The position numbers were made by a program, and so were the translations under genes. Shown piece by piece: positions 27,001 through 42,000 of a stretch of 64,000 bases of DNA; position 1 is the first letter of the stretch, and each line of letters opens with the position of its first letter. Source of the stretch: Haliclystus octoradiatus. Lineage: Eukaryota > Cnidaria > Staurozoa > Stauromedusae > Haliclystidae. The stretch is from contig OU744447.1 of assembly GCA_916610825.1 (NCBI GenBank), forward strand, positions 9,214,751 to 9,278,750, in the 5' to 3' direction. Under the pieces are notes generated by a model, which saw only the letters and a program-made list of their open reading frames with translations, was not told where the DNA came from and ran no database searches.

Positions 27001-30000
27001 TTTTTGAGCCCCAAGTGTTGCGTGTCCCAACTCTAGATGGCTCTGCAATAGACATGTGACAGAGGTATAGAAGTTGTCTTTATAGAAGGTTTAACTGTGT
27101 TAGAATTTCACTACAATAGACGCCAAGGAATGCATAAACTGCAGATATGTGACAACTGTACGTCAACTGATTGTTTTAATATTTTTTTAGCTTACTCTAT
27201 TTGATTCAATCCATCTTTGGCCATCTTATGGAGAGTAGAATAGAATTTTTTGTTCCTGAACAATTCTGGAAATCATTTCGTCTGTGGGGCATGCCAGTTA
27301 ACGTCAGAGAGCAACAAGTAACTATTAACATATTGATAAAAAAGTTTACTTTTGAAGCTTACAACTCACAGCTGTTAATTGTTTAACATTTGATATCTTT
27401 TTAGGATGCGTTGGAGTTTTTCATTAACATCACTGACCAACTTGATGAACAGCTCAAGGTTATTATTACAAATATTCAAGTTTCTATTTTTCAGAAAGAG
27501 AATATTGAAGCTTGATTACCCCTGCGAAAGAATTAATTGAGTTCATGAACGTCAAATGGCCCGATTTTTATGAACTTTTCACAAACTGCTCATGAACTGT
27601 TCATAAAATTTAGGCCATTTAATGTTCATGAACTGTTTTCATGGAGTATCATAATCTTTCTTATTGTTAATCATTCAAATGTACCTAAAAGTTTACATAA
27701 ACTCATAATAAAGTAGAAATATATTTGCGTTTCACAGGAATGACTTCATTGTTGTACCTTTGAATTCCACAATCTCGACTTATTTTGCATTTTCATCATC
27801 GATTCAAGAACTCTGATGATAAAATAGATGTTTTAAAATTCTGATTTGGAATATTTTATAAAATTTGCAACTTTTTTAACTTTTGCAGGAGATTGGTAAA
27901 CGTGAAATTTTTAAGAATATGTTTTGTGGAGTATTTGCTGATCAAAAAACATGCAGTGAATGCCGTAATTGGTAAGTAGAGATATAATTGATTTCAAATA
28001 AAAACAAGGTTGTCACAAAGGGTTTAGTTGTCCGAAGACCAATCTGTCAGACAGGAAACCTTATCCAGCATTGTTTTTCAAAATAGTTGAGAATTCTGAA
28101 GAGTTGCTATCAAAAGTTCTAAATTTTGACTTATTTTGATTTCTATGATATTAATTTCTAATAAAAACATAATTTAAAACTAAAAGAGGCTATAATTTTT
28201 TAACAAAAAATATACGATAATTGAGAATCTCTCGATTTTTTGTGTTAGCCTCCTTGGAATCAGATTCATATGATCCAGCAGTTTGCAACAACGTGTCTGT
28301 GACAAATTATTTTCGAAATGTCTGTCAGAATAATAATTTTGCGATCATCAGACAATCTCCAGTTGAGAAAATATAGCTGATCGATGATCCAAAATAAACA
28401 TGTAAAACTCTGAGTTACAGAAATGCTCTTGTCTCGTTGATATGTATTACATTGTCACAACTTTGTACATTCAACAGCTGTGAAAATGACGAAACATTTT
28501 GCGCTATCCCTGTGCCAGTGAAATGTGGCAATCTAGAGACATCATTACAACAATTTGTTCAAGATGAAGTTATGGAAGGAGACAATGCCTACTTTTGTGA
28601 AAAATGCCGTGCGAGGGTATGTGTGCTATATAGCACAATTATAATTTGGTGTTTTATTGTTAATATCTGATTTGATATGGATGATGTATTTTAGAGGACA
28701 ACAACAAAACGTACATGCATCAAAACGTTGCCACCTGTTTTAGTCATTCAACTGAAAAGATTTTGGTATGACTGGGAGACGTCACGAGCCATTAAATTTG
28801 ATGATTACTTCAAGGTATCACACTACTTACTGTATTCCAAATGATATTCTAAAATATCACGATGGTTTTCTGCGATCTGATTGGTCGAAAGAGCGTGCAT
28901 GAAATCCTAGGGTAAAACATGGCTCCGAAAACCGGGAAAAACCGCAAGCTTCAAAAAGTTTGATCTGTGATAAAATACAGAATTTATAACTTTTTGATAA
29001 CAATCCAATAAATATCTCAATAATGGCTACGATTTACAAAACGACATTTAGCTCAAGATGTTTTTATTTACTGAAAAGCGTGGTAAATGAGTTATTGGTC
29101 GTGTAACATGCAAAATAAAAACACAGAACGAAAGTCAATTATAGGCTACGCTGTTTCAAGGTAAACCTAAAATTTAAATAACAATTACTGCATTAATTTG
29201 CTAAAGAACTATTGTACCACTTATATTACAGACGTTCTTGTATATGTCTTTCTTTATTCGACAAAATCTATCTTGTTGTGGGATTCTCTTTATGCTGGTT
29301 TATGAATTGAAATTGAATTTTAAATTGTGAATTCATGAATTGAAAATTCGCCGTCGAATGAGATTCCGACATTTGTTTTATTTTAGAAAAGGGTTACCAC
29401 ATGCTTGCAAATGTTTGTATTCATATTTACTAAACGAGAAAATGTTGGGAGACACGAGTGAAGCGCTAAAAAATCACGAGCTCCGAGCGAGTGATTTTTA
29501 GCTTCCTGAGTGTCTCCCAACATTTTCTCGTTTAGTAAATATGAATACAAACATGGTAAGTATGTGGTAACCCTTTATTAACAATACAGTCAAACCTGTA
29601 ATAGCAGTCACCTCTATACAGCAACCTCCTGTCTATAGTGGCCACTCTTGCAATGTCTAAAATAGTATTCTCTATTGAATCAAACCTGTATTTAAAGGCT
29701 ACCTGTCTATAGTGGTCAATCTATCTACCTCTTGTAGCTGGCCATTATTTATAGGTTTCGCTGTAATAGTATTACATTATAAGAATCTACTGCACTTCTT
29801 TTATACTCAACATATTGCTACACAAATTATACCAGAATTCATTGTCAGACACAGCCGACAAGGATACGACTGTGCAGTAAGACAAAAAGATGTCAACAAA
29901 TTTGCAGAAAAAGGTTAACAATGCCTCAGTGAAAACATCAAATTTTCATGAACTGCTCATGAAAGGTCCTTGAAAAGCATACCATTTAATGTTCATCAAG

Positions 30001-33000
30001 CTATTATAACGCAATTGCTTATGCATATTTATCAATTAAGCAATACACATAAAGACAATGAAGACAATGAAACTCCACCAGATATAAAACTTCCATTACT
30101 GAAGGAACAGATTTTGCCACTAAAACCAATATAGTAAATGTTAGTAAATACTTATTAAATGATATAAGGCTGAGTTGATTGTCTATCAGATCTGAAACCC
30201 GTAATAGGTATAAACAATTATACATGTGTGACCTATGCATGGTCACCCACCAAAATTATGTTTGAACTTCATGAGCTGTTCATGACCTTTGTGAATTGTT
30301 CATGAACATATTAAGAATGATTCATGAACTTTACGGACATCCATGAACTGTTCATGAACACCCTGTAGACAGTTTATAAACCATTCATGTTTACAATCTC
30401 TTTTATGAATTATTGAAGTGTTCATTAAAATTACCCCATTTTCTGTCCGTGTTGTCACAGGCATTGCCAATTAAAAGATGCACATTCATGTTAATGCTCT
30501 GTATTTTGTGCTATGGTTTCCATGACAATTTCCTTGTTATTTTTAATTAATTAGTTTCCTCTGCTGCTTGATGTTGAACCATACACAAGTCAAGGTCTAA
30601 GTTGCCGTGAGAATCCTTCCTCCTCAGCATCACAACGCAATCCTTCTATATTTTACGAATTAGTTGGTGTAGTTGTACACAGTGGACAGGCAAATGCTGG
30701 TCATTATTATTCATTTATCAAAAACCGAAGGTAAGTCTAAGAAATTGAGCAACTTGAGACTGATAAACTGTATTATTATCATAATTCCCAAAATCGCATG
30801 CACAAACGGCTGGAGGAATTTTTTGTGAAAGGCCCTATACCCCCTCTTTATTAAATTCAGTCAATTTACATAGGAGTCGTAATAATTTGATTTTGTACTC
30901 GAGCTACTGCAACATCTGAAAATTACTTATTCTTGCTCAACATCTTATTAAATAACTTGATATGCTTATATATTATTTAATTTTAATTTTGAAAACAGCC
31001 AAATGTGTGGCAAACCTAATCAATGGTACAAATTCAATGACACATCTGTTGAAGAATTTGAAATGACACCTGTTAATCTTGAAGCAGAATGTTTTGGAGG
31101 TCACTACAAAGTAAAGAATGACATTAGTGGTGAGTTAGGTGTTTTCAAAATATATCTGTATATATTTTTTATATATGCAACTTTCAGCTATACCTAGATA
31201 ATATAACAATAACTAAGATAGTGCAACTGAAATTTACGTTTTCGAAAGTTTTCAAAAGTTCATAATAGTATCTTACGTTGACGTAAATAATCCAACTAAA
31301 CTGTAATTAACATCTTCAAACATTGAATTAGTCAAATCTAAAAACAGTACCTCTGGACGATATCAATACCACCCGCAATGATATTTTTTGTTGACCTCAG
31401 TTACAACATTTTCACAAAAACGTATCACTGTTGCTCCACCAAAAATAAGTGAAAGTGAGAGGTTTTCGTATTTTAGATCTTCTTTTTTGTGTCTGATCTC
31501 AATAGTGGTTCGAATTTCAAACCCAAACAAAAAATGCATTGTTCCTGGTCAAAACTGAGCAAAAAGTTAAAGTTTTTTTTTCATCACAAAACTTTAAACT
31601 CCTTGTTCTGAACCCCTTGGTATCCGTAGCAATAAGGTTTTAAAATCAATTATAGTTTAATTGTGTACTCAAATTAATATTTACAAAGAATATTTGATGT
31701 TTTCATTTTTAGGTTCCCAGTATCCTGAAGATCGCGTTCGTTACTGGAATGGTTATTTATTATTTTATGAAACTATTGACAAAAGTAAATGTAGTGATTC
31801 TAGTTTGTTAAGGTAAGCAAGCGTTTAGCATCTTGAACACATTTTCCATGTCTTAAAAAGTTTTTGTTCTGGCATTTGTTGTTTTGTTTTGTTTTATAGT
31901 CCTTTTTCTGAATCACCAACATCTAGTCTGTCATCAGCTGGATCAAGACCATCTTCTCCAGGCAAATTTGATGGCATTAAACAATTATCAGCGTTGATAA
32001 AAACGGGGGATAGAAAGGGGTTATTCAGTGACCCAATGCCGTCATCTATCCAGCGATCGGTATGATATTTTTGACTCATGCTGATATAACAGTTTATTGC
32101 CAATCAAGCAGACTTGTTTTTCTTCATTGCAATATTTCTTTATCTGTATCTATTTGAATTATTTCAAGTTTTGAATAGCAGAAAGATTCATAACTTGAAT
32201 TAAGGTTAAACTTCCTTACTACTGATACTGCATTATATTTGGATAATGGGTAACAGACCCCTTTAGAAACATATTTTTGCCATGAAGTCAATTTTTCAAT
32301 TTTTGGAAGGATTGTAGAAATATAACAGCACGGTTTGAATTCTTTGTTTGTCTAGACTAAACATTTTATACAAGTTTGTCATGAAAATATGAAGCCATTT
32401 AAATTTCGTGAACTGTTCATGGACTGTTTTCGCAGGGGTTGTGAGATATCAATTTGAACACTCCAAAATTACTTCAAAAATAAAATATACCTATGTTGGC
32501 CCCATCATTTATTTATTTTTCATATGTTTGATTAATGAAATGATGATATTACAGTATTATTTCTTATCTCAGATTGAAGAAGAAAACCGCCAATTCTATG
32601 AATACCAGATTGTCTATGATGAACATTACTTTTCATTTATAAGACGATTGTGTAACCTTGATTTGGTAAGCAATTATTGCTAATGTTATACGTGACGACG
32701 ATAATTAATTGTTTTCAATTCATTTCCTTTATTCAATTTTAAGTTAGTTACAGTGTTGCTCATTGGTCACGTCTTATTTAAGTTCTATGTCATTTTTATT
32801 TTATACTAGTTATGAGTTTCCTATGTTGCTGGGTTAATTTGGTTAGTGTTTCCTTTGATTTCGTTTTGAATTCTAGAATGCAATTATTCACGTACTCCCA
32901 CAGAGTGATAAGGTAAATGACACTCTTAACCCATATTGACAGTTTGTCAAAACCACAAATCTACAATCTGTGTAGTAGTATAATCCCATAGAAAGTAATC

Positions 33001-36000
33001 AATCATATGGACACTTTGACTAATCAAATCTAAAACCAGCAGAAGCGGGATTGGGAGGTCATAATTCAAATAACTTGTATAACAACATTTTTTCATTATT
33101 AACGTTAGTCACAAACATTTGATGCTAAAGTTGCTAATTCTGCCTCGCAATTGGCCATCAAGTTTCTATTCAATACTTATTTATGGACAACTAAAGAGCT
33201 AAGGTAATAAACTCGTTCAGCCACATTAGCCGCACAGTACGGCTCACAGCTAGTCGTTGTAAGACCACAATCCACACAGTATGTCTTGCAGCTTGTCTTT
33301 GTAAGACCACAATCCACACAGTATGTCTTGCAGCTTGTCTTTGTAAGACCACAATCCACACAGTATGTCTTGCAGCTTGTCTTTGTAAGACCACAATCCA
33401 CATAGTGCAGTGGTAAAATAGGTTTGCATAATTACCATACTTGTAGCATACTAACAGGCTGGTTAACATTTTTTATCTTTGAAGGAAATTTTCACTGCAT
33501 TGTTTAAATTAAAGTTTGGAAATATGTCTCTTTAGAGTGTTACTATAGCTACAATGTTGAGTTTATCAATATTAACATAATATGTAGACATTATTATCAG
33601 TATTGTATATTACCAGAAATTTTATTATGAGATTTTTTACATTGTTCTTTTGTTGTTTTTCACAGAGCTGATTGTTTAAATTGGAGAGAAACATTTCAAT
33701 CTCTATTCTGTTCTAATCCTCAATCATGTGCACTATTTATTGATCAACTATCTTCTCAACAACCTCCAGATTATCTTTGGTAATAGAAAAACATATTCTT
33801 ATTGTATTACGATGTCAGTTTACCTATTAATCTTATAATGTGTGCACTAGTAGCTCAGTGGTGGGACTCCAGTATTTTGTCTGCGAGACGACAATTCAAC
33901 TTTGTTGATGCACACATGTTGTTTCTATTTGTATGTAAATGTTGCTTGTGTCCCCCAATAAACAAGCAATTGTGCTTACAGGGTGTGATTATCAGTTATC
34001 TAATGTGGTTAACAGGAATTTCAAGTAACTTTGAGAAGCAGCATGGAATAGATAGAGCATTGGCAACTGATCTATCAGTAATTGATATCCAAGAGTTGTT
34101 GTCTTTCTTGAAAATGTGACTTTTTATGATTTGGAGGAATCTATTTCTGCTAGGTGTCTACGGCTTCGGTATATAATAGAGCCTTTTGGTCTGATAGTTC
34201 TTTCTCAATGTCACTCTGGAAGTCGTTCAATAGCTGTTTATCATTTGAACTAAATCTAAAGATTATATACAGCCAGATAATTTCAAGATTTTTAATTCAT
34301 TCTGTCTTTACTTAAATGATTACTCATCAGCTTTTCTGTTATAAAAATAATTAGAGCATTTGGGGAATGAGGTCTGCAGGCTCTCAATATTGTTGTTTAT
34401 TGTTTGTTTAGTTCGTTTTTGGTGGCATGTCCGGATGATGACACACGCAAGCTAATGACCGATTTAATTTATTTGGCGTGTTCACAATCTATAAGATTTA
34501 ACAATGGCGTAAGTTTTATGAAGTTTTATCTAGCAAATATATATAACACATTATAAAAAATAAAATAATAACTACATTGAGTGTGAATTCGGATACACAC
34601 ATTTGTATTGAAGTGTTCAATGTTTGATAAAGCAGAGCATAATATAAAATATGTAGCAAAGATGAGGCAAGGCCTTTTTCATAACTCTGGAGTTTGACGT
34701 GCTTAATATACAATCTTCATATGGTGATACTAAAAGTGATCAGGGATGTTAAAGTTACTTTTTAAAAGTAGCTAGTTACAGTTACCGTTACTTGGGCGAG
34801 AAAGTAACTAGTTACTATCAGACGTTACTTTTCAGAAAAAGTAACGATTACAAGTTACAAGTTACTTTTAATTCGAAAGTAACTAGTTACAGTTACTTTC
34901 CCGTTACTTTTTCTAAATAAGTCCAAAAATATCCAACAGAAGCAATGAGACATGTATGAAGTATTCAAATAATGTTTCTGTATTTTAATTTGTTAATTAA
35001 TCCATGATTAATCAAATGTTCTTGTTGACAATATAAATACGAAAACAGACACCCGACGACTATTTCACAGCGACGTCTTTTGCGTGTTTGAATGGTCTAG
35101 GCGATCCCCCTAATTTCCATAACAAAGAAAATCTCAAGTTACGCACCATTAGTTCTATTTCAGGCTTGGTTGCTATGACAATTAATTGATCGAACAGACA
35201 TATCAGACATGAAATGATGAAACGTTCGTTGAATCACTTGAATATCATAAACTCGGACAAAGAGATTGTATAACAGAATGTTACTTCCCTGAATGTAATT
35301 TTCTTGTTTGACATCCAAATTTATAACAGGATTTCCTGCAGTTGTTGGCAACTTTTTGTCTGTGTTTTTATTGTTCTTGGATGGTAACAATGAGAACAAA
35401 AGATTTTGACTAATTAAAACACAATAGCGATCGAGAAGCTGCTAACTTTCAGCACTCTTTTGTGAAAAAAGTAACAGAAGAAAGCGAAAATGCAGTGAAA
35501 AAGTAACGAGTAATCGTTACTTTATTTTTAATCCTAAATGTAACTAGTTACAAGTAGAAGTTACTTTTACAGAAAAGTAACTAGTTACAAGTAGAAGTTA
35601 CTAAAAAGTAACGATTACAAGTAACATCGTTACTTTTGTAATCGTTGCTAACATCCCTGAAAGTGATACTCTGAGTTACGGAAAAAGCATTTAGCTTATT
35701 TGTACTTCCTATTCAAATACATCACAGGCATTATCAATGTTATGAAGCTACCTTTAAAGAGTCTCTGTCAAGAAACTCATTAGATGGATCCAACAAAACC
35801 TAGCAACGTTGCAACTAGATTTCTAAAAATTGCAAATGAATCAGCGTTTTGCTATTTCTCCTCAAGGTAAAAATGTGACGATATTTTCCAAATGATTTGG
35901 GGATAAAACCCATGTTTCAGGATGGAAAAACACATTTGCTTGATGCTTGACCCCTGATTTATCAGGGACCTTTTTGTTATCTTACCTTCTCATGAATCTA

Positions 36001-39000
36001 ACTAAAATCCCACTATAAAATTGTACTTAACATGTTCTCTTCCCTGATTAAGTGCATATGAATCATATATCTTGTATACAGATTTTTTGCATTTGAGAGA
36101 ATTTTCAACTACTGCACTGTCTGCTGATTTTCTTTATTTATGCATAAGCTCAACACACGGCAAAAACTTGAATCTTTGAGATTTCAATATCAAAGAAAGC
36201 ACACATCTTTATAAAAGAGCTGCAGATTGTATTTGTGGTTTATCCAAAGTCTCACTGTTTTTACATGCGTAATCCTTATAAGTATTCTCAGATTATTCTT
36301 GTTTTTGATAGTTTTTGCTTTTTCTGTTAGGCTGTTGATATAGTGGAGTCATTCATTGCTCGCCTCCTTAAGATGTTTGATAGCAACATTGTCACACATT
36401 TTAAACAGAGTTCTCAATATTTCTCACTTTTATATCGCTATGGATGTGAAGTAAGATGATCGTTTTTTTTTTATTATAACTTTCTTTCTCTAGTTTGTAT
36501 TTGATATCACATGTTATATTTTTATTGATTTAAGAGTGATGAATCAATGCAGCAACTCATTTCTCTTGGTTCATTTTCAAAGTCACTTGATTTTCTATTA
36601 GGACAAACATACCGCAACCAAGTGAGTTTTAATTTAAATGGTGTTAACCCTTCATCATAAGAATAATGTTATTGGCGCTGGTATTAGTTGGTGGGATTTC
36701 ATCAGTAGCAAATGCAAGCGTTAATATTGGTGAACCTGTCACCCTCCTAATGTATCTCCATATTTATCATGTTTAGATTGATTGATTGAATGGTTGGTGT
36801 TTTATTTAAATCATGAAAAGTTACATACCATTGAAATTTAAAAAATATCTTGTTCAATAACACAACCAGAGCACTCCTGTGGGCATTATTGTTTTTCTAT
36901 GTCGGAGGTCTAACAGATTATACTTTGCATTTTGCAGATAAGGTGTGCATCGAATCGGAGTTTCTGAAAATTAACCAAGGGTACAAATCCAATCTGATCT
37001 GAATTTCGAGATTAAAATTTAATCTGATCCAATCCGAAGCTTTCTTTATCCTAAATCCAGAAAAAAATCTCTGTAGCCTTAAAAAAAAAGATTTTTAATG
37101 TTGCAATTTGAGTGATGTAGCCACTGCAGTTTCTTAGCATCAGAATAGCCACAACATTGTTTGATTAAAAATTAAAAATAGATATTAAAGTTGTCGTCTT
37201 GTATCCACGTATTGTTTGGCATTGGTGCTTGGATGGTGGTCTCCGTTTGTTTTGACCCGTAATCGATAGGACCTAATCTGTCACTGCCACCAAACAAGCA
37301 CCAGTCACACTGCTAAGCCAGTGGAAATTCCTAGATATTTACCACCTTAAGTCACTGTAGGATGTGGGAGGGAGGGAAAATAATGCCCGGCGATTTGGCT
37401 CAAGTCTAACCACGTATCAACGAATACCGAATATTTGACAGTTCGTTGCCCGAAAAATAACCGATGTTCGCGAAATCAATCGAATGAATGTCAAAACCAG
37501 TCGCGATCGATTCGAATCTTACTTCGGCTATTTCCTGACGAGGTTGGTTTTTCTGCAAGTCCATATATGGTCACCATTTATTTGACACAGAGTCTATTTG
37601 TAGACAACCCTAAACCCTAATCTCAATTAAACATTCAGTTAATTGTCAATAAAAGTTTTTAATTACAATTAAAACTACACAAACAATAACAACAATGTAA
37701 AAACATTCTCAAAGTCTGATTTAATCCGACAGAAAAACGTTAATTCGATTCGATAGCTAAAAGTCAATCCGATACGAAATCCGATCCGTACGAAATCCGA
37801 TCGGATCGGATTTTGGTCGGATTTGAAGACGGTTAGTGTGTGTATACTAAAAGGTAATATATAAAACTATTGCCCATTCAATTCCTGTACAACTCCTCTA
37901 AACTTAAAAGACGTTCATGAAAGACGAACCCCGTAACGTGGAATTGCCAAAATTTGTATGAACAGTTCACAGTGTTTGAATATTTTGTTGATGTTTTGCC
38001 TATAAATAAGATATTTCTCAATTTTCTTCTGACTTTACTCTAGCCTCATGGGATCTAGGTTCATAGGATCCCCAGTTTTATCTGACAGTTCATAAAAATT
38101 TCTTTGTGGGTTCATGAACATTTCATTTGATAACCCTCGTAAATTCAGAATGAATGGATGAATGTTTTTGAATGCTTTCCTCTTTTAGGTTGGAAGGGTG
38201 ACAAGAAGATGGACATCCTCTCAAACCAGAGACTTTACTTCACTTCATCTTTTGATCTCAAAAATACTATTAGTGTCTTCTGTATCCATACAAGGTCAGA
38301 CACTATTTCAGTCAAAACTAAACTTCCAAAACATGTGTAAATTGTGTATATAATACAATAATCTACTAGTGTCTTCATATTATTTTTAGATGAAGCCATG
38401 GTAACAGAGAGTATTGACCAGCCGCCAATGACTACACTTAATGCTGAAACAGAAAGACGCCATATTATCACATCAGGCTCTTCGCCAGAATCAGAACGTT
38501 TTGTGTGGGAGGTAAGGTCTTATTCCATTCCGTTCTATCTTGTTTTGCTTTTTTTACCTAACACAAAGTTTATTCCTGTTAGACTTGAAAATATTCTCTT
38601 TAGTATGTGTTCTCATTTTACATTAAATAAATTAAAGAAGAAAATCATCGCACAATTATCTATGTTCTTGCAAAAAATCCAGTCTGTCTGTGCATTATTT
38701 GTCAGATGTCCTCCTAACTATACAAGTGCTCAATAGTCGGTCATCAACCTACAATGATCTAAAACATATCCTGTGTGGCTTTTTTCAAAATTGAAACTAA
38801 CATTTATATGGGTCACTACAAACTTAAAGTTGATTTTACTTACCTCTTTTTCAACAGTGTATCTGTGCAACATCTGAATTACCATTGGCTGCAGATGCTA
38901 TTTCATCGGCATTGGCGCATTGTGCGACAAACAACCAAATATTTACAGTGTTGCTGCTGAAGCAACTGATTGTAAGTGTTTCATTTGTGATACATGTTAA

Positions 39001-42000
39001 TTTTTCAGATCTTTTGGTGGCGGATGTTTGACCTTTTCTACTCTTTTAATCACTAACATTTCCTTTTTTCATTGAAATGTGTTAAGAAATAAATCAGATC
39101 CTACATTTTAGACTATTTTTGTCATTTCCCCTACAAAATCAGTAAACATTAGTTGATCATAACCCTGTCCCTGAGCTTACATTTCACACTGTAAATGAGA
39201 GAGTGATTGACTTATGTGATGTTCATTAACTCAGCCTAATGGTCCAGAGGGAATTGCATTGTGAGTAGCTGCAGTGCACATTGACAAGCAAGGCCAATCT
39301 GCTATGAAATCTATTGAAATTGATCTGCAGTGTCGCGGCTGAGATCACTAAAGAGCATTAACATGATTGCTCTCAGTAAAAAGAGCCACTCTTCTAGAAA
39401 TAGAGGAGTGATACGGGTGCCTTCGGTAGAACGTTAAGTCTCAATTACCACTTTTTATCTTTTACAGATTTATATTAGTGGAGCGCAAACAAATGACTTA
39501 CGTCTGTCTCTGAGTTTGCTTCAACATATATTGGTATGTAATATCTATCAATTATGAAACATGCCCGAGATCTTTATGGGAAAATAACACACAAAACATA
39601 CTTAGTGAGACAAGAGACAGCGTAAAAAACACTAGCCTGTAGGGATAGACAGAGAAAGAGTCATTAATAATTGAATACAAATATGCAAATAGTTTATTAA
39701 CAAACAGACAATACTATTACTATAGAGATAATTACATTACCAGACTCCATATCTGATACATTTTGGTTCAAATGAGTTGTATCTTGCAATGGCAAATTAA
39801 ATGGCGCAGAGGGAATTGCATTATGAAGATATGCGGTGTACTGCTGCACGTTAATATTCAATCAAGGCCCATCTCTGCTGTGCTTGAAATCTATCAATGT
39901 TGATATGCATTGTAGCGGCTGAGATCAGTAAAGAGCATCTACAATCTTAGCAAAAATAGCCACTAGATCTTCTAGAAATAGAAGAGTAGTATGGACACTT
40001 TCAGTAGGGCAACATGTCTTAATTACTTAAATAAAATTGAATTACTGTACCAAGAGCTGCGGTGCACCTCTGTCTGTGCCTTGACTATCTAGGCCTCTCT
40101 GTCATGAAACCTGTTGAAATTGAACCAGAACCAGAAATTCCGGGGAGGGGGTGGGGGTGTGTGGCAACCCCAATACAAATTTTTACTCACGTTTTGGGGG
40201 ATTTTGAGACAACAAAGTGCAGAATTGTGCAATTTCAAAGTTATTACAGTACTGCAAGATGCCCATTTTGTTGGGCGAACTTGACAAAAACAAACAGTTA
40301 GGGTGTGTAGACCCTGGATTGAACTGCAGTGTTGTGTCTGAGATAACTAGATAAGTGATGATTTTTATCATCATTGATCTTGGCAAGTGGTACTGGCGGT
40401 TAGGTCAAGATAATAGCGTCTGACTAACTAGTTCAGTTTACTATTGCACGCTTAATGTTTTAAATTGAATCACTTTTAATTGATTTTTTTTTTAGTCGAT
40501 TGAAGATACTATGCAAATGGATCGTTTGCGCTTGGTTATCGATGGATCAAAAGAGGAAAATGTTACTGGCATACTAGGTGAGTTAATGTGCATAACTTCT
40601 CCAGAAGGAATCAATTTCATTCGTAGAGGATGTAGCAAGTCTCTGCACATTGTAACATCAAGGCCTGGCAAAGCAGGAAACTCAAAGTTATGCTATTAGG
40701 GTTTGATAAAAGTTACAATCCTGCAAACCTAGATTTCAAAATGCTAATGAAAAATCCGAAGCCTAAATCAAATTACAATATGGTTGTGTTTCAAAATATA
40801 TTTTTTACTCTATCCAATCACATAGAAATGTAGTTTGATTACAATGGCATATGTTACCAACCATCACAAACCATTTCATGTGATACAAATGTAACATGAG
40901 CTACTATCAACACATTTTACCGCCTTTTTTAAGGATGCGGACCAGATAAATTAATATAGTATGAAATAAAACATTCAATGGAATTTGATATTTTGAATCA
41001 TGGAACGTTTGAAAAACGTTTTATCGGACACTGTATGTTATCCTTGTGTGTGTGTGTGTGTGGGGGGGGTAACTCCAACATTTCAACTTATTTAAAACAT
41101 TTATTCCTGTATGACTGTCATTTGCAGTATTCCGAAGGCGTCTTACATAAACAATATCATTATTTGTATGTTAGGATTAATCAGAGATTGCCACATAGCT
41201 GACCCGAGAAGAGCATATCAGTGCATCAAATTCCTTATTGGTCTTGTAGGAAAGTGAGTAAAAACTGTGATAACTGATAGTGTATGACCTCAATGATATT
41301 GAATCCAATGCTATGGATTATCAGGGCATTTTTATTTAATTATACTGGCCCCTGTGTAAACACATTTCATGAATGTCAAATGACCCAATTTTCATAAACT
41401 GTTCATAAAAAAGTCAATGAAAAACAGGCCATTTAGCATTCATGAATTGTCTATAAAGTGTATGTAAATAGTTCATGAATGTCCGTAAAGTTCACAAACT
41501 TCTCGTCAATAGGTTCATGAACAATTCAGAAGAGTTCATAAAGATGAATACATATCATCAGTCTGTTCCTTGATGCATGGTGTTATTTTTCTCAAGATCA
41601 AACTAAAGCGGCAGATATTTGCTTATTGTCCTCGAGTTACCATGGATTTATCACTGCTGTTTGGTCGTCGTTTCTAATTTGAATGTCCAACTAGTCAATT
41701 TCTTGTTACTGGGGTTTTACTAGGGGGTTGTTATTTACCCTCAGCCAATCACAATTGATCTTCATTCTTCAGTGAACGTTTTTGCATTCAATTAACAAAC
41801 AAGAATTTTCAAAATCGAATAATTTGTGTATATCATTAACTATTACTAAAATTTGTTCTCATATCTACATTTAGTAATATTTTATTATTTATTATTTTAA
41901 TGGAAGAGGCATAGGATAAATTCTATTGTGCATATGATATGGTATTTCTCTACAGTGAAAGGTCTATGCTATCACTATTTTGATCATTTCTCCATACAGA

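Noticed and set aside
26605..27036. 143-codon + strand open frame
   Set aside because: It runs through two nested MITEs and matches no protein family.
33177..33469. Cys-rich antisense repeat proteins
   Set aside because: Explained by a 42-bp minisatellite inside a USP24 intron; no start context, splice signals or homology.
37600..37630. Telomere-like CCCTAAACCCTAA
   Set aside because: Only two units within an intron; too short to mean anything.
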